NCBI GenBank assembly: GCA_016873575.1
Contig: VGWY01000054.1
Coordinates: forward strand, 1 to 13,046
Direction: 5' to 3'
Length of the DNA: 13,046 nt
DNA from: Nitrospira sp.
GTDB taxonomy: Bacteria; Nitrospirota; Thermodesulfovibrionia; Thermodesulfovibrionales; SM23-35
Shown: piece after piece, positions 1 through 7,448 of the stretch
How positions within the stretch are numbered: position 1 is the stretch's first letter
Layout: each line of letters begins with the position of its first letter
Translations under genes and position numbers: made by a program
Notes under the pieces: model-generated
Seen by the model: the letters and a program-made list of their open reading frames with translations, nothing else
What the model was told of the DNA's origin: nothing
Database searches by the model: none

Positions 1-414
1 ATGGCTTGCCTCTTTATAACCGATACCCCTTATGTTCTGAACGAGCCATTCCCTGCATGTATAAACATCATCGTTCCATTGTTTCAGAGCTGCTTTCATG
101 CAAATCTTCCCGTTTTTTGTGAAAAATTTCCTTGCATTTTCAATATACTTTGCCTTGTTATTCTTAAATCTGACATCAAATAATCCCTTCACAATCTGTT
201 CAGCATTCCCTTTGAACAATAAACCTTGTTCTTTTAACCGCTCTATGGCTTCCCAGGAAACTTTAGCCTTTGTTTGGGGAGTAAGGATACAGAAGGCCAA
301 CTCTTCAAATTTTTTTTCATCATCAGACTCTAACCAGAGCGTTTCAAAGTCTTTCAGCCTTGAGCATATTTCACCCCTCTTTAAACGATAGAGCTTTTTT
401 ATGTGCCTCTTCAA
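1..414 (-). CDS. ogg: N-glycosylase/DNA lyase, Ogg2 family 8-oxoguanine repair enzyme (partial, C-terminus outside the window)
   Basis: This enzyme removes 8-oxoguanine from DNA and nicks the abasic site by beta-elimination. The 138 codons present read HIKKLYRLKRGEI near the N-terminus, then a FEELAFCILTPQTKAK block and a RFKNNKAKYIENARKF block typical of archaeal and Thermotoga-type Ogg2. They end in the helix-hairpin-helix segment RGIGYKEASH, whose Lys at about residue 134 is the family's Schiff-base lysine. The catalytic Asp and the C-terminal third would lie beyond base 1. An in-frame stop just upstream leaves only a TTG at 412-414 as a plausible start. It overlaps the TGA of the upstream zinc-ribbon gene as TTGA, so translation is probably coupled. 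Family identity is recognised from motifs; the non-ATG start is inferred from the lack of any alternative. Confidence 0.88.
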   Translation of the reverse strand, partial: MKRHIKKLYRLKRGEICSRLKDFETLWLESDDEKKFEELAFCILTPQTKAKVSWEAIERLKEQGLLFKGNAEQIVKGLFDVRFKNNKAKYIENARKFFTKNGKICMKAALKQWNDDVYTCREWLVQNIRGIGYKEASH

Positions 415-650
415 TCTTTTTTCTTTAACTTGTTATAGAGTTCTTCACCAACACATTCTTTTGCATACTTACACCACTGTATACATGATTCAATGTCATT
501 GTAGATAGTAAATCCGCACTTTTTGCAGACCACCTCAGTATCGTCAGAGAAGAGCTCTACTTCTTCACCGCACTCAGGACATCTTTTAATTGTAAGTGCA
601 GGAGTTCGCAGATTCGCTGCTCCACCGCATTTATCAAATATCTTGCTCAT
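411..650 (-). CDS. Small zinc-ribbon protein of unknown function
   Basis: A 79-residue acidic protein with eight cysteines. Two CxxC knuckles (C24/C27 as CPEC and C42/C45 as CKKC) are spaced like a rubredoxin or zinc ribbon and should bind one metal ion. C56, C60 and C66 form a second cysteine cluster in the SCIQWCKYAKEC segment, and C8 sits in a CGGAANLR motif near the N-terminus. Similar small proteins occur in anaerobic bacteria, but I know of no assigned function. The start ATG is preceded by GAGG at good spacing. It lies 7 bases after the fumarase beta stop and its own stop overlaps the Ogg start, so it is the third gene of the fumarase operon. The cysteine content could mean zinc or a redox-sensitive metal site; the sequence does not decide. 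Confidence 0.8.
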   Translation of the reverse strand: MSKIFDKCGGAANLRTPALTIKRCPECGEEVELFSDDTEVVCKKCGFTIYNDIESCIQWCKYAKECVGEELYNKLKKKD

Positions 651-657
651 TTCATCC

Positions 658-1281
658 TCACTTTATAAGCCTTTTAAATTTACTGTATGATCTTTTCTCT
701 ATTTCTTCATGAAGACTTTCCCCATATGCATCCATTGTTACAACTGCGGGGAAATCCGCAACATCAAATAACCACATTGCCTCGGCCATACCAAACTCCT
801 TTAGTTTCCAGACATCAACCACCCTTTTCACCCTATCAGCAAGATAAACAGCAGCACCTCCTATTGTGTGAAGGTAAACACAGCTATTTTTCTTCAGGGC
901 ATCTATTGTTTTTTTACCCATGCCACCTTTACCCATCACTCCCAGTAGGCCATATTCTGAGATTATCTGATGCTCGTAAATCTCAACCCTCATACTTGTT
1001 GTCGGGCCTCCGGCAATAAGCTTGAAACCCTTTTCGGTCTTTCTGATAATAGGTCCACAGTGGTAAAGAATCATACCTTTGAGATTGAACGGTATCTGTT
1101 CTGCCTTTAGTCTCTCATGAAATAAAAATTTGTGGACCTTGTCTCTGCCTGTTACAAGCAGCCCATTTATTAAGACCATGTCTCCAACGTGCAATTTCAT
1201 GACATCGTCTTTTGTGAGAGGGAGGGTTATTTGTTTAGTTTTTAATTTCGAATTTCGAATTTCGAATTTCGAATTTGCCAT
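658..1281 (-). CDS. Fumarate hydratase class I, beta subunit (C-terminal domain type)
   Basis: The beta subunit of the iron-sulfur fumarase/L-tartrate dehydratase family, which with the alpha subunit interconverts fumarate and malate. Family motifs in order are TLPLTKDDV, TGRDKVHKFLF, YHCGPII, GPTTSMRVEIYE, GVMGKGGM, HTIGGAAVYLA and FDVADFPAVVTMDAYGESL. The C-terminus is complete. I chose the ATG at 1279-1281 (207 residues), preceded by AAGGGCAAGG, over a TTG 30 bases upstream. The first dozen residues (NSKFEIRNSK) are encoded by a heptanucleotide tandem repeat and are not part of the family core, which begins at about KQITLPL. The gene overlaps the end of the alpha gene by 40 bases, so coupled translation is likely. 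A fumarase role is more likely than tartrate dehydratase because it is the commoner function of such pairs; the sequence alone does not separate the two. Confidence 0.92.
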   Translation of the reverse strand: MANSKFEIRNSKLKTKQITLPLTKDDVMKLHVGDMVLINGLLVTGRDKVHKFLFHERLKAEQIPFNLKGMILYHCGPIIRKTEKGFKLIAGGPTTSMRVEIYEHQIISEYGLLGVMGKGGMGKKTIDALKKNSCVYLHTIGGAAVYLADRVKRVVDVWKLKEFGMAEAMWLFDVADFPAVVTMDAYGESLHEEIEKRSYSKFKRLIK

Positions 1282-2120
1282 TTTAGCCTTGCCCTTCTGT
1301 TTGCCCAGCAACTTACAGAAACATCAACAAAATATGATGCAGGGTGCCTGTGGTTCACTCCGATCTTTACCACGATTGCTGTTGTTTTACCACCGAGTCC
1401 GAGCGGGCCTATACCAAGTTTGTTTATATCATTAAGGATTCTCTTTTCAAGATTTGCTAACACATTATATTTATTTCTGTCTTTTAAGTCCCTCAGCAGT
1501 TGTTCTTTCGCAAGTCTTGTTACCTGATCCTTTGAAGCACCTATCCCGACCCCGATAATATATGGCGGGCATCCCTTTCCCTGAGCCTTATATACTGCAT
1601 CAAGCACACATCTTCTCACACCGTCAAGGTCCCTTTCTGCCTTTAGTTCATCTACCGGCAATTTGTAAATCTGTCCTGCATTCTCACATCCTGCACCCTT
1701 GAGCATAAGGTCTATGGTGAGGGTTTTACCTTTTGTTTCTTCAGAGTATAAGATGGGAAATCCCCTGCCTGTATTATCTCCTGTATTTTCTTCAGTCAGG
1801 ATATCAACTGCATTGGGTCTCAGTGGGATCTCCATTGTTGCGATTCGTGTAGCCTTGATAATCGCTTTCTTTAGTTCAATGTGGCTGACACCACATGGCA
1901 CCTTTATAAAGAATGTTGGCACACCTGTATCCTGGCATATCGGTCTTCCCGTCTTCCTTGCTAACCGGATGTTTGCAAGTATTGTCGCAAGGATGGAATT
2001 TGCGTTTGTCCCTTTTGTCTCTTTTGCATGTGCAGACATCAGTGCGTTCTCAACATCAGGAGGTAATGATGATGCAGCTTTCTTGTAAAGTTCAACTATG
2101 CTATCGAGAAGTTTTAGCAT
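1242..2120 (-). CDS. Fumarate hydratase class I, alpha subunit (4Fe-4S, N-terminal domain type)
   Basis: The iron-sulfur half of a two-subunit class I fumarase or tartrate dehydratase. The three cluster ligands of the family are recognisable: C62 in GRPICQDTG, C184 in GKGCPPYIIGVGIG and C271 in SVSCWANRR. Other family blocks are RPNAVDILTEENTGDN and NHRHPASYFVDVSVS. The position usually written GSEN reads GAGCEN here, adding a fourth cysteine (C145). The family core normally ends soon after CWANRRA. The last dozen or so residues, QIRNSKFEIRN, are read through a heptanucleotide repeat and are probably dispensable. No Shine-Dalgarno sequence precedes the ATG; instead TAGTAT lies 7 bases upstream, suggesting a leaderless message. 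It is the first gene of a minus-strand operon with beta, zinc-ribbon and ogg, and is divergent from asd. Confidence 0.93.
   Translation of the reverse strand: MLKLLDSIVELYKKAASSLPPDVENALMSAHAKETKGTNANSILATILANIRLARKTGRPICQDTGVPTFFIKVPCGVSHIELKKAIIKATRIATMEIPLRPNAVDILTEENTGDNTGRGFPILYSEETKGKTLTIDLMLKGAGCENAGQIYKLPVDELKAERDLDGVRRCVLDAVYKAQGKGCPPYIIGVGIGASKDQVTRLAKEQLLRDLKDRNKYNVLANLEKRILNDINKLGIGPLGLGGKTTAIVVKIGVNHRHPASYFVDVSVSCWANRRARLKWQIRNSKFEIRN
1244..1276. repeat. Heptanucleotide tandem repeat AATTTCG, 4.7 copies
   Basis: Four perfect AATTTCG units followed by AATTT. The array lies in the overlap of the two fumarase genes and is read in both: as the C-terminal tail of alpha and as the N-terminal extension of beta. 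Three units (21 bases) give seven residues, so the protein period is NSKFEIR. Gain or loss of one unit would shift frame in both genes. Confidence 0.95.
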
Positions 2121-2127
2121 TGTTTAC

Positions 2128-2133
2128 ATACTA
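2128..2133 (-). promoter_or_regulatory. Possible -10 element (TAGTAT) for fumarase alpha
   Basis: Read on the minus strand, TAGTAT sits 7 bases before the ATG of fumarase alpha, and no ribosome binding site is present between them. No good -35 is visible (a T-run lies at the right distance). This is a weak call, supported mainly by the same arrangement at argD. Confidence 0.28.
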
Positions 2134-2245
2134 ACATTTCTCAATAGGGAAAAAAAGATGATGATTGAACAAGGAATGAATTAGAATTTTTAACTCTATT
2201 TGTGATAAATTAATGAAAAATTTAGCAGAAGGAAGGGTTTGAGAA

Positions 2246-3265
2246 ATGCTTAAGAAAAAACAAAAATATGTCGTTGCTGTTGTAGGGGCAACAGGAGCGG
2301 TTGGTAATGAGATGGTAAAAACCCTTGCGGAAAGAAATTTTCCGGTGGACAAGCTCAGGCTTTTTGCATCAGAGCGTTCTGAAGGGAAAAAGATGGAGTT
2401 CAGGGATAAGGAGATTTCAGTTGAATCCCTGAAGGACAATTCCTTTGGAGGTATTGATATTGCCATCTTCTCAGCAGGTGCAGAAAGGTCAAAGATCTGG
2501 GCACCGGTAGCAGCACAGTCAGGATGTGTTGTTGTTGACAATTCGAGCCAGTGGAGGATGGATCCTGAGGTTCCGCTCGTTGTCCCTGAGGTTAATCCGC
2601 ATGACTTGAAATGGCATAAGGGTATTATCGCAAACCCGAACTGTTCAACGATACAGATGGTAGTTGTATTGAAACCAATACATGATGCAGCAAGGATAAA
2701 AAGAGTTGTTGTTACGACATTTCAGTCTGTCTCTGGGACAGGACAGAAGGCCATAGATGAACTCTTGCAGCAGACAACTGATCTGCTTAATTTCAGAGGA
2801 GTCAAATGTAATGTCTACCCCTACCAGATAGCATTTAATGTCCTCCCTCATATAGATAAGTTCCTTGAAAATGGCTATACAAAGGAAGAGATGAAGATGG
2901 TAAATGAGACGAAGAAGATAATGGGCGACAACTCGATAAGGGTAACAGCAACAACAGTTCGGGTACCGGTATTCAGATGCCATTCCGAGAGTCTGAATAT
3001 AGAAACAGAAAAAAAACTTACCGCCAACGAAGTAAGAGCAATACTATCAGAAGCACCTGGTGTTGTTGTATATGATGCCCCTGACAAAAATATCTATCCT
3101 ATTGCTATAGATGTAGCTGGAAAGGATGAGACGTATGTAGGAAGGATACGGGAGGATGAAACGATAGAAAATGGCATTAATATGTGGATAGTTGCTGACA
3201 ATCTGAGAAAGGGAGCTGCTTTGAATGCAGTTCAGATAGCTGAAAAGCTTATTGAAACGGCGTAA
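2246..3265 (+). CDS. asd: Aspartate-semialdehyde dehydrogenase
   Basis: Converts aspartyl phosphate to aspartate semialdehyde with NADPH, the branch point to lysine/diaminopimelate, threonine and methionine. The Rossmann nucleotide-binding loop GATGAVG lies at residues 14-20, and ASERSEGKK binds near the cofactor phosphate. The catalytic cysteine is C133 in ANPNCSTIQ, followed by the substrate-contacting segment FQSVSGTG. The block RVPVFRCHSE carries R244 and the acid/base H246. The length of 339 residues is normal for the bacterial family. The start is well supported by AGAAGGAAGG about nine bases upstream. The gene stands alone, divergent from the fumarase operon across 125 AT-rich bases, and is followed by a repeat-filled gap. 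No terminator with a U-run is obvious. Confidence 0.97.
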   Translation: MLKKKQKYVVAVVGATGAVGNEMVKTLAERNFPVDKLRLFASERSEGKKMEFRDKEISVESLKDNSFGGIDIAIFSAGAERSKIWAPVAAQSGCVVVDNSSQWRMDPEVPLVVPEVNPHDLKWHKGIIANPNCSTIQMVVVLKPIHDAARIKRVVVTTFQSVSGTGQKAIDELLQQTTDLLNFRGVKCNVYPYQIAFNVLPHIDKFLENGYTKEEMKMVNETKKIMGDNSIRVTATTVRVPVFRCHSESLNIETEKKLTANEVRAILSEAPGVVVYDAPDKNIYPIAIDVAGKDETYVGRIREDETIENGINMWIVADNLRKGAALNAVQIAEKLIETA

Positions 3266-3284
3266 GATTTTTCATTATGAAATT

Positions 3285-3375
3285 CAGACAGGGCATAGTA
3301 TTTTCACTCATTCTCGGTCTTATCGACCTCCGAGGGGTCGCATCGACAATTCGCTCAAATACCATGCCCTGTCTG
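3285..3375. repeat. Long inverted-repeat element, 19-base arms
   Basis: Arms at 3285-3303 and 3357-3375 (CAGACAGGGCATAGTATTT against its complement) match in 18 of 19 positions and enclose 53 bases. Inside is a second hairpin, CGACCTC-CGA-GGGGTCG, at 3324-3340. The whole unit could fold into one long branched structure. It occupies the gap after asd and resembles a miniature non-coding mobile repeat. No transposase is nearby. Confidence 0.75.
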
Positions 3376-3390
3376 TCTTAGTCCAGTCTT

Positions 3391-3403
3391 GGGGACTGTC
3401 CCC
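3391..3403. repeat. Short GC hairpin GGGGACtGTCCCC
   Basis: A perfect six-base-pair palindrome with one central base, immediately before the first CCCCGACT hairpin and probably part of the same composite repeat. No T-run follows, so it is unlikely to be an intrinsic terminator. Confidence 0.55.
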
Positions 3404-3408
3404 GAAGT

Positions 3409-3437
3409 GAAGCTCCCCGACTAAAAGTCGGGGCTTC
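3409..3437. repeat. REP-like hairpin, copy 1 (CCCCGACT-AAA-AGTCGGGG)
   Basis: An eight-pair perfect stem at 3415-3422 and 3426-3433 with loop AAA, extended by GAAG/CTTC across a two-base bulge. It shares its core with the hairpin at 3463-3505. The size and shape are those of a repetitive extragenic palindrome or an IS200/IS605-type end. No transposase or RAYT gene is in the window. Confidence 0.7.
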
Positions 3438-3462
3438 CATGTAAGGAAAATTTTTTCATAAA

Positions 3463-3505
3463 GCTGGCTTTCATCCCCGACTGAAAGTCGGAGCTTTCAG
3501 CCAGC
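3463..3505. repeat. REP-like hairpin, copy 2, nested stem
   Basis: An outer stem GCTGGCT (3463-3469) pairs perfectly with AGCCAGC (3499-3505). An inner stem CCCCGACT (3475-3482) pairs with AGTCGGAG (3486-3493) with one mismatch. The inner core is the same as copy 1. It ends 29 bases before the mtaD start. Confidence 0.7.
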
Positions 3506-3523
3506 ATTCATGCAAAATAGATT

Positions 3524-3529
3524 TAAAAT
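3524..3529 (+). promoter_or_regulatory. Possible -10 element (TAAAAT) for mtaD
   Basis: TAAAAT lies 5 bases before the mtaD ATG, and no Shine-Dalgarno sequence is visible in front of the start. No -35 match is seen at 16 to 18 bases. The call is weak and rests on the recurrence of this layout at other starts in the window. Confidence 0.22.
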
Positions 3530-3534
3530 AGACT

Positions 3535-4860
3535 ATGCAAAAGGTTGATTATATCATTCAAGCCGACTACGTCCTGCCTATGGATGAAGGGCTTACAGTA
3601 ATTTATGACGGAGCTGTTGCTGTCAAAGGCACAAAAATCCTCGAAGTCGGAACCTCAAAAGAGATTTTAAAAAATTATACATCAGATTCCATTCTCAGGA
3701 GAGAAGAGAGTGTTGTATTCCCGGGATTAATGAATACCCATACCCATGCAGCAATGGTCTACTTCAGAGGCATGGCTGATGACCTGCCTTTAAGAGAATG
3801 GCTCGAAAATTATATATGGCCGGCAGAGAATAAATGGCTGGGTCCAGACTTTATCTCTGATTCAGTCGAACTTGCCTGCCTCGAGATGCTCAAGGGTGGA
3901 GTTACAACCTATAATGACATGTACTTTTATGGGGATGCCGCAGGTGAAGCTACAAAAAGAATGGGCATGAGGGCTGTATTAGGCGTTGGTATTCTGGATT
4001 TCCCGTCAAAATCTGCCAGTACCATAGATGAATACTTTGCAAATGCAGAGTCTTTTATAAAGGGCTGGAAGGGAGACAGCCTGATAACTCCCTGTATTGC
4101 CCCTCATGCACTCTATACATGTGGTCCTGAAACATTAAAGAGGGCGAGGCATTTTGCTGATACTTTTTATATACCTATCCACATACATCTTTCCGAAACA
4201 AGGTGGGAGGTGGATGAGATTAAGAACAGATACAAGATGGCTCCTGTGGAATATCTTGACAGCCTCGGCTTTTTCGATAAAAAGGTACTTGCTGCCCATT
4301 GTGTCTGGCTAACAGACCATGAGATTCAGATACTTGCTCAAAGAGGTGTTGGCGTTTCTCACTGTATCGAGAGTAACCTTAAACTCGCTTCAGGTATTGC
4401 ACCCGTAGTCAAAATGTTAAATGCAGGGGTGAAGGTGACATTTGGAACAGATGGTGCTGCAAGCAATAATGATTTGAATATCCTGAGCGAAATGTCTACA
4501 GCAGCCAAGCTTCACAAAGCTGTGTCAGGAGATCCGACTGCCCTCAATGCCAGGACAGCCCTCCTGATGGCAACGAGATGGGGAGCAGAGGTTTTAGGTC
4601 TCGGGGAAGTCACAGGAAGTCTTGAGAAGGGGAAGGCTGCTGACCTCGTTATCGTCAATCTCAAAAAACCTCATCTGACGCCGATATACAATATTTACTC
4701 CCACATAGTTTATTCGATGAGACCATCTGATATAGAAATGGTAATGGTAAATGGAAAGTTGGTTGTGAATGACAGGGAACTTCTGACCGCTGATGAATCA
4801 GAAATTCTTTCTAAGGCAAAAGCCTGGTCCAAGAAGATATTAGAAGACTGTGACTTTTAG
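3535..4860 (+). CDS. mtaD: 5'-methylthioadenosine/S-adenosylhomocysteine deaminase (amidohydrolase superfamily)
   Basis: A cytosolic metal-dependent amidohydrolase predicted to deaminate S-adenosylhomocysteine, methylthioadenosine or adenosine to the inosyl form, feeding the recycling of SAM by-products. Metal ligands are visible: H69 and H71 in NTHTHAAM, H218 in IPIHIHLSE and D306 in TFGTDGAASNN. E98 in WPAE, H191 in APHALYTCGP and E221 match substrate and proton-transfer positions of the family. The length of 441 residues is normal. The N-terminal strand VDYIIQADYVLPMD and a C-terminal composite-domain strand (KGKAADLVIVNL) are complete. The start matches relatives but lacks a Shine-Dalgarno sequence. 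The gene ends only 8 bases before the convergent TPR gene. A chlorohydrolase or guanine deaminase assignment is possible but fits less well. Confidence 0.9.
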   Translation: MQKVDYIIQADYVLPMDEGLTVIYDGAVAVKGTKILEVGTSKEILKNYTSDSILRREESVVFPGLMNTHTHAAMVYFRGMADDLPLREWLENYIWPAENKWLGPDFISDSVELACLEMLKGGVTTYNDMYFYGDAAGEATKRMGMRAVLGVGILDFPSKSASTIDEYFANAESFIKGWKGDSLITPCIAPHALYTCGPETLKRARHFADTFYIPIHIHLSETRWEVDEIKNRYKMAPVEYLDSLGFFDKKVLAAHCVWLTDHEIQILAQRGVGVSHCIESNLKLASGIAPVVKMLNAGVKVTFGTDGAASNNDLNILSEMSTAAKLHKAVSGDPTALNARTALLMATRWGAEVLGLGEVTGSLEKGKAADLVIVNLKKPHLTPIYNIYSHIVYSMRPSDIEMVMVNGKLVVNDRELLTADESEILSKAKAWSKKILEDCDF

Positions 4861-4868
4861 TCTGGGCT

Positions 4869-5799
<931 letters not shown>

Positions 5800-5807
<8 letters not shown>

Positions 5808-6789
5808 AGCTATCAATCTTCAGTATCTTGTTCTCGGGCACTTCTATATATAAGCTTATGGGCCAAACCTGTTTTACAGAGTCAATAACTTCCCTTGCAC
5901 TATCTGCTACGTCATTCCCCTTTTCTAAAAGAGATGGAATCTGTGGAGATGCCTGTTCTGTCGCCTTTTTAATCTCATCTGTTGCCTTCTGGACATTTTC
6001 CAGACTTTTGTTTACCATTCTTAGCAGATTCGGCATATCCTTATCAAATCTCTTTATCACATTATCTGTATTTTCGATGGTTTGTTTTGAAGAATCGAGA
6101 ATCGAATTTACCTTCACCATGGCAGTTGTCAAGTTCTTATCGGTATTCTGAATAGCAACGGACAGATTCTTTTCAGTATTCTGAACCAGGGAGTCAAGAT
6201 ACTGTCTTGTGGCAGAGAGATCTCCTGATACCTTCTCGAGATTCCGTAACGTCTGTTTAAAGTTACTCTGCGGATCATTGACATAATGGACTATCTGTTT
6301 TATATCCAAGAGAACAGGCTTTATTTCATTCTTCAATTCCTCTGCCATCTCAGTCAGTCCTTTCTCTCTCTCAAAGACAATAATCCCGTTTTCTGTAATC
6401 TGTTTTGCATGTAACGACCCCGGCGTTATTTCGATGATACTCTCACCAATGAGTCCTTCCTTTGTTAATCTCGCCTTGGAATCTGACTTTATCCATTTCA
6501 TATATTTTTTATTGATAGATAATTCGACCTTTACCCTTGCAATATCATCGAGTGAAAGTTTCTTTACCTTACCTATTTTGAATCCACTGAGCTTTACTGC
6601 CTGCCCTTCGGTGATATCCCTTCCACTGTCAGCGACAAAGAATATTTCTGTCTTCGGGGTAAAGACATCCTGCTGTATACCAATAAAGGCAATACCTGCT
6701 GCCATTCCTATAAGGGCTATAATGATAAACATGCCTATCTTTTTTTCAATATTGACAAATCTCTCGTCTGCCTCTTTCATTATTTTCAT
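5800..6789 (-). CDS. mlaD: MlaD-family MCE-domain protein of a lipid ABC transporter
   Basis: The periplasmic substrate-binding component of an MCE lipid transporter, anchored in the inner membrane. A short cytoplasmic N-terminus is followed by one membrane helix (about residues 18-38). A single MCE domain (about 45-125) carries the family core DITEGQAVKLSGFKIGKVKKL and the downstream GLIGESIIEITPGS. From about 140 to 305 the protein is a long, Asn/Lys-rich helical or coiled-coil region with repeated NTEKNL/NTDKNL segments, the kind that forms a tube or needle in longer MCE proteins. It ends WPISLYIEVPENKILKIDSYE. At 329 residues it is longer than E. coli MlaD and closer to the longer MCE proteins. 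The start is supported by AAAGGA, and its ATG overlaps the mlaF stop as ATGA. Substrate (phospholipid, sterol-like or other lipid) cannot be read from the sequence. Confidence 0.92.
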
Positions 6790-7448
6790 GTTGTATATCC
6801 TTTCCCAAAATGTTTTAACACAATATCTGCCTTCACATCTTTGAGAGATTGCTCATCTGAACTTATATAAACAGAGGAACGGCCCGGTTTTTCTGAATGA
6901 AAATTGGTGGTCAACCTTACCAATCTTTCTGCCATCTGAAAATTCAATCCTTCAAATAAAGAGTCATATATCATCAAATCCGGATCCATAAGTATTGCCC
7001 TTGCCATTCCTATCAGTCTCTTTTCATGAACAGGAAGGGGGCCCGGCAGTTTTTTCATGTATGCAGAAAGTTCCGATATATCCTTCCCCATCTCCTTGAA
7101 TATATCAAGTACCATCTCTTCAAAATCTTCAGCCCCTTTCCCCATGTGATACCATATCGGAAGTGTGATATTCTCCCATACCTTCAGATTACTGATAAGC
7201 CCCCCCTCTCTCCATACCATGCCAATCTTTCTGAAGATTTCAAAAGATTCCTTTTCGGAAATGGAATTGATATCTTTACCGAACAGGAAAACCCTCCCTT
7301 CTGCTGGTTTCTGCAGGGCAAGGATGGTGTTTAAAAATATCCTCTTCTGATAATCTGAGCTGGTAATAATTTTGCATACAGAGCTCTCTTTTATCTCAAA
7401 TGATACTGAAGAAAGATTCTCCACAGTTATATTTTCAAGCTTTATCAT
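6786..7448 (-). CDS. mlaF: MlaF-position ABC ATPase homologue with all catalytic motifs degenerate
   Basis: By position, length (220 residues) and overall alignment this is the ATP-binding subunit of the MlaE/MlaD transporter. The alignable framework includes IGMVWREGGLISNLKVWENI, EKRLIGMARAILMDPDLMIYD and EGLNFQMAERL. However, Walker A, normally GxSGSGKST, reads TSSDYQKRI (29-37), with no glycine. The Q-loop Gln is R80. The signature LSGGQ reads LPGPL (134-138). The Walker B glutamate is S163 after D162. The H-loop His is S197. ATP hydrolysis by this chain is therefore not expected. The frame is intact from end to end and both ends overlap neighbours as ATGA, so it is a maintained gene rather than a decayed one. 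It may be a regulatory or structural pseudo-ATPase, perhaps paired with a working ATPase elsewhere; that is inference. Confidence 0.85.
   Translation of the reverse strand: MIKLENITVENLSSVSFEIKESSVCKIITSSDYQKRIFLNTILALQKPAEGRVFLFGKDINSISEKESFEIFRKIGMVWREGGLISNLKVWENITLPIWYHMGKGAEDFEEMVLDIFKEMGKDISELSAYMKKLPGPLPVHEKRLIGMARAILMDPDLMIYDSLFEGLNFQMAERLVRLTTNFHSEKPGRSSVYISSDEQSLKDVKADIVLKHFGKGYTT

Noticed and set aside
98..391. Plus-strand open frame of 97 codons
   Set aside because: It is the antisense shadow of the ogg coding sequence, whose minus-strand frame shows clear family motifs.
1282..1311. TTG at 1309-1311 as the start of fumarase beta
   Set aside because: The ATG at 1281 has a better Shine-Dalgarno sequence, and the extra ten residues are not part of the family.
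2131..2541. Minus-strand open frame of 136 codons
   Set aside because: It overlaps the asd start and its promoter region in antisense, has no recognisable motif, and asd is certain.
3276..3380. A 34-codon open frame starting at ATG 3276 and ending at TAG 3378
   Set aside because: It lies wholly over the inverted-repeat element and its reading follows from the repeat; no ribosome binding site and no protein-like conservation that I can support.
4861..4868. A bidirectional terminator between the convergent mtaD and TPR genes
   Set aside because: Only 8 bases separate the stops and no hairpin with a T-run is seen.
6786..7448. Frameshift or sequencing error as the cause of the missing MlaF motifs
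   Set aside because: The frame stays aligned with the family before, between and after each altered motif, so the losses are substitutions rather than a shifted frame.
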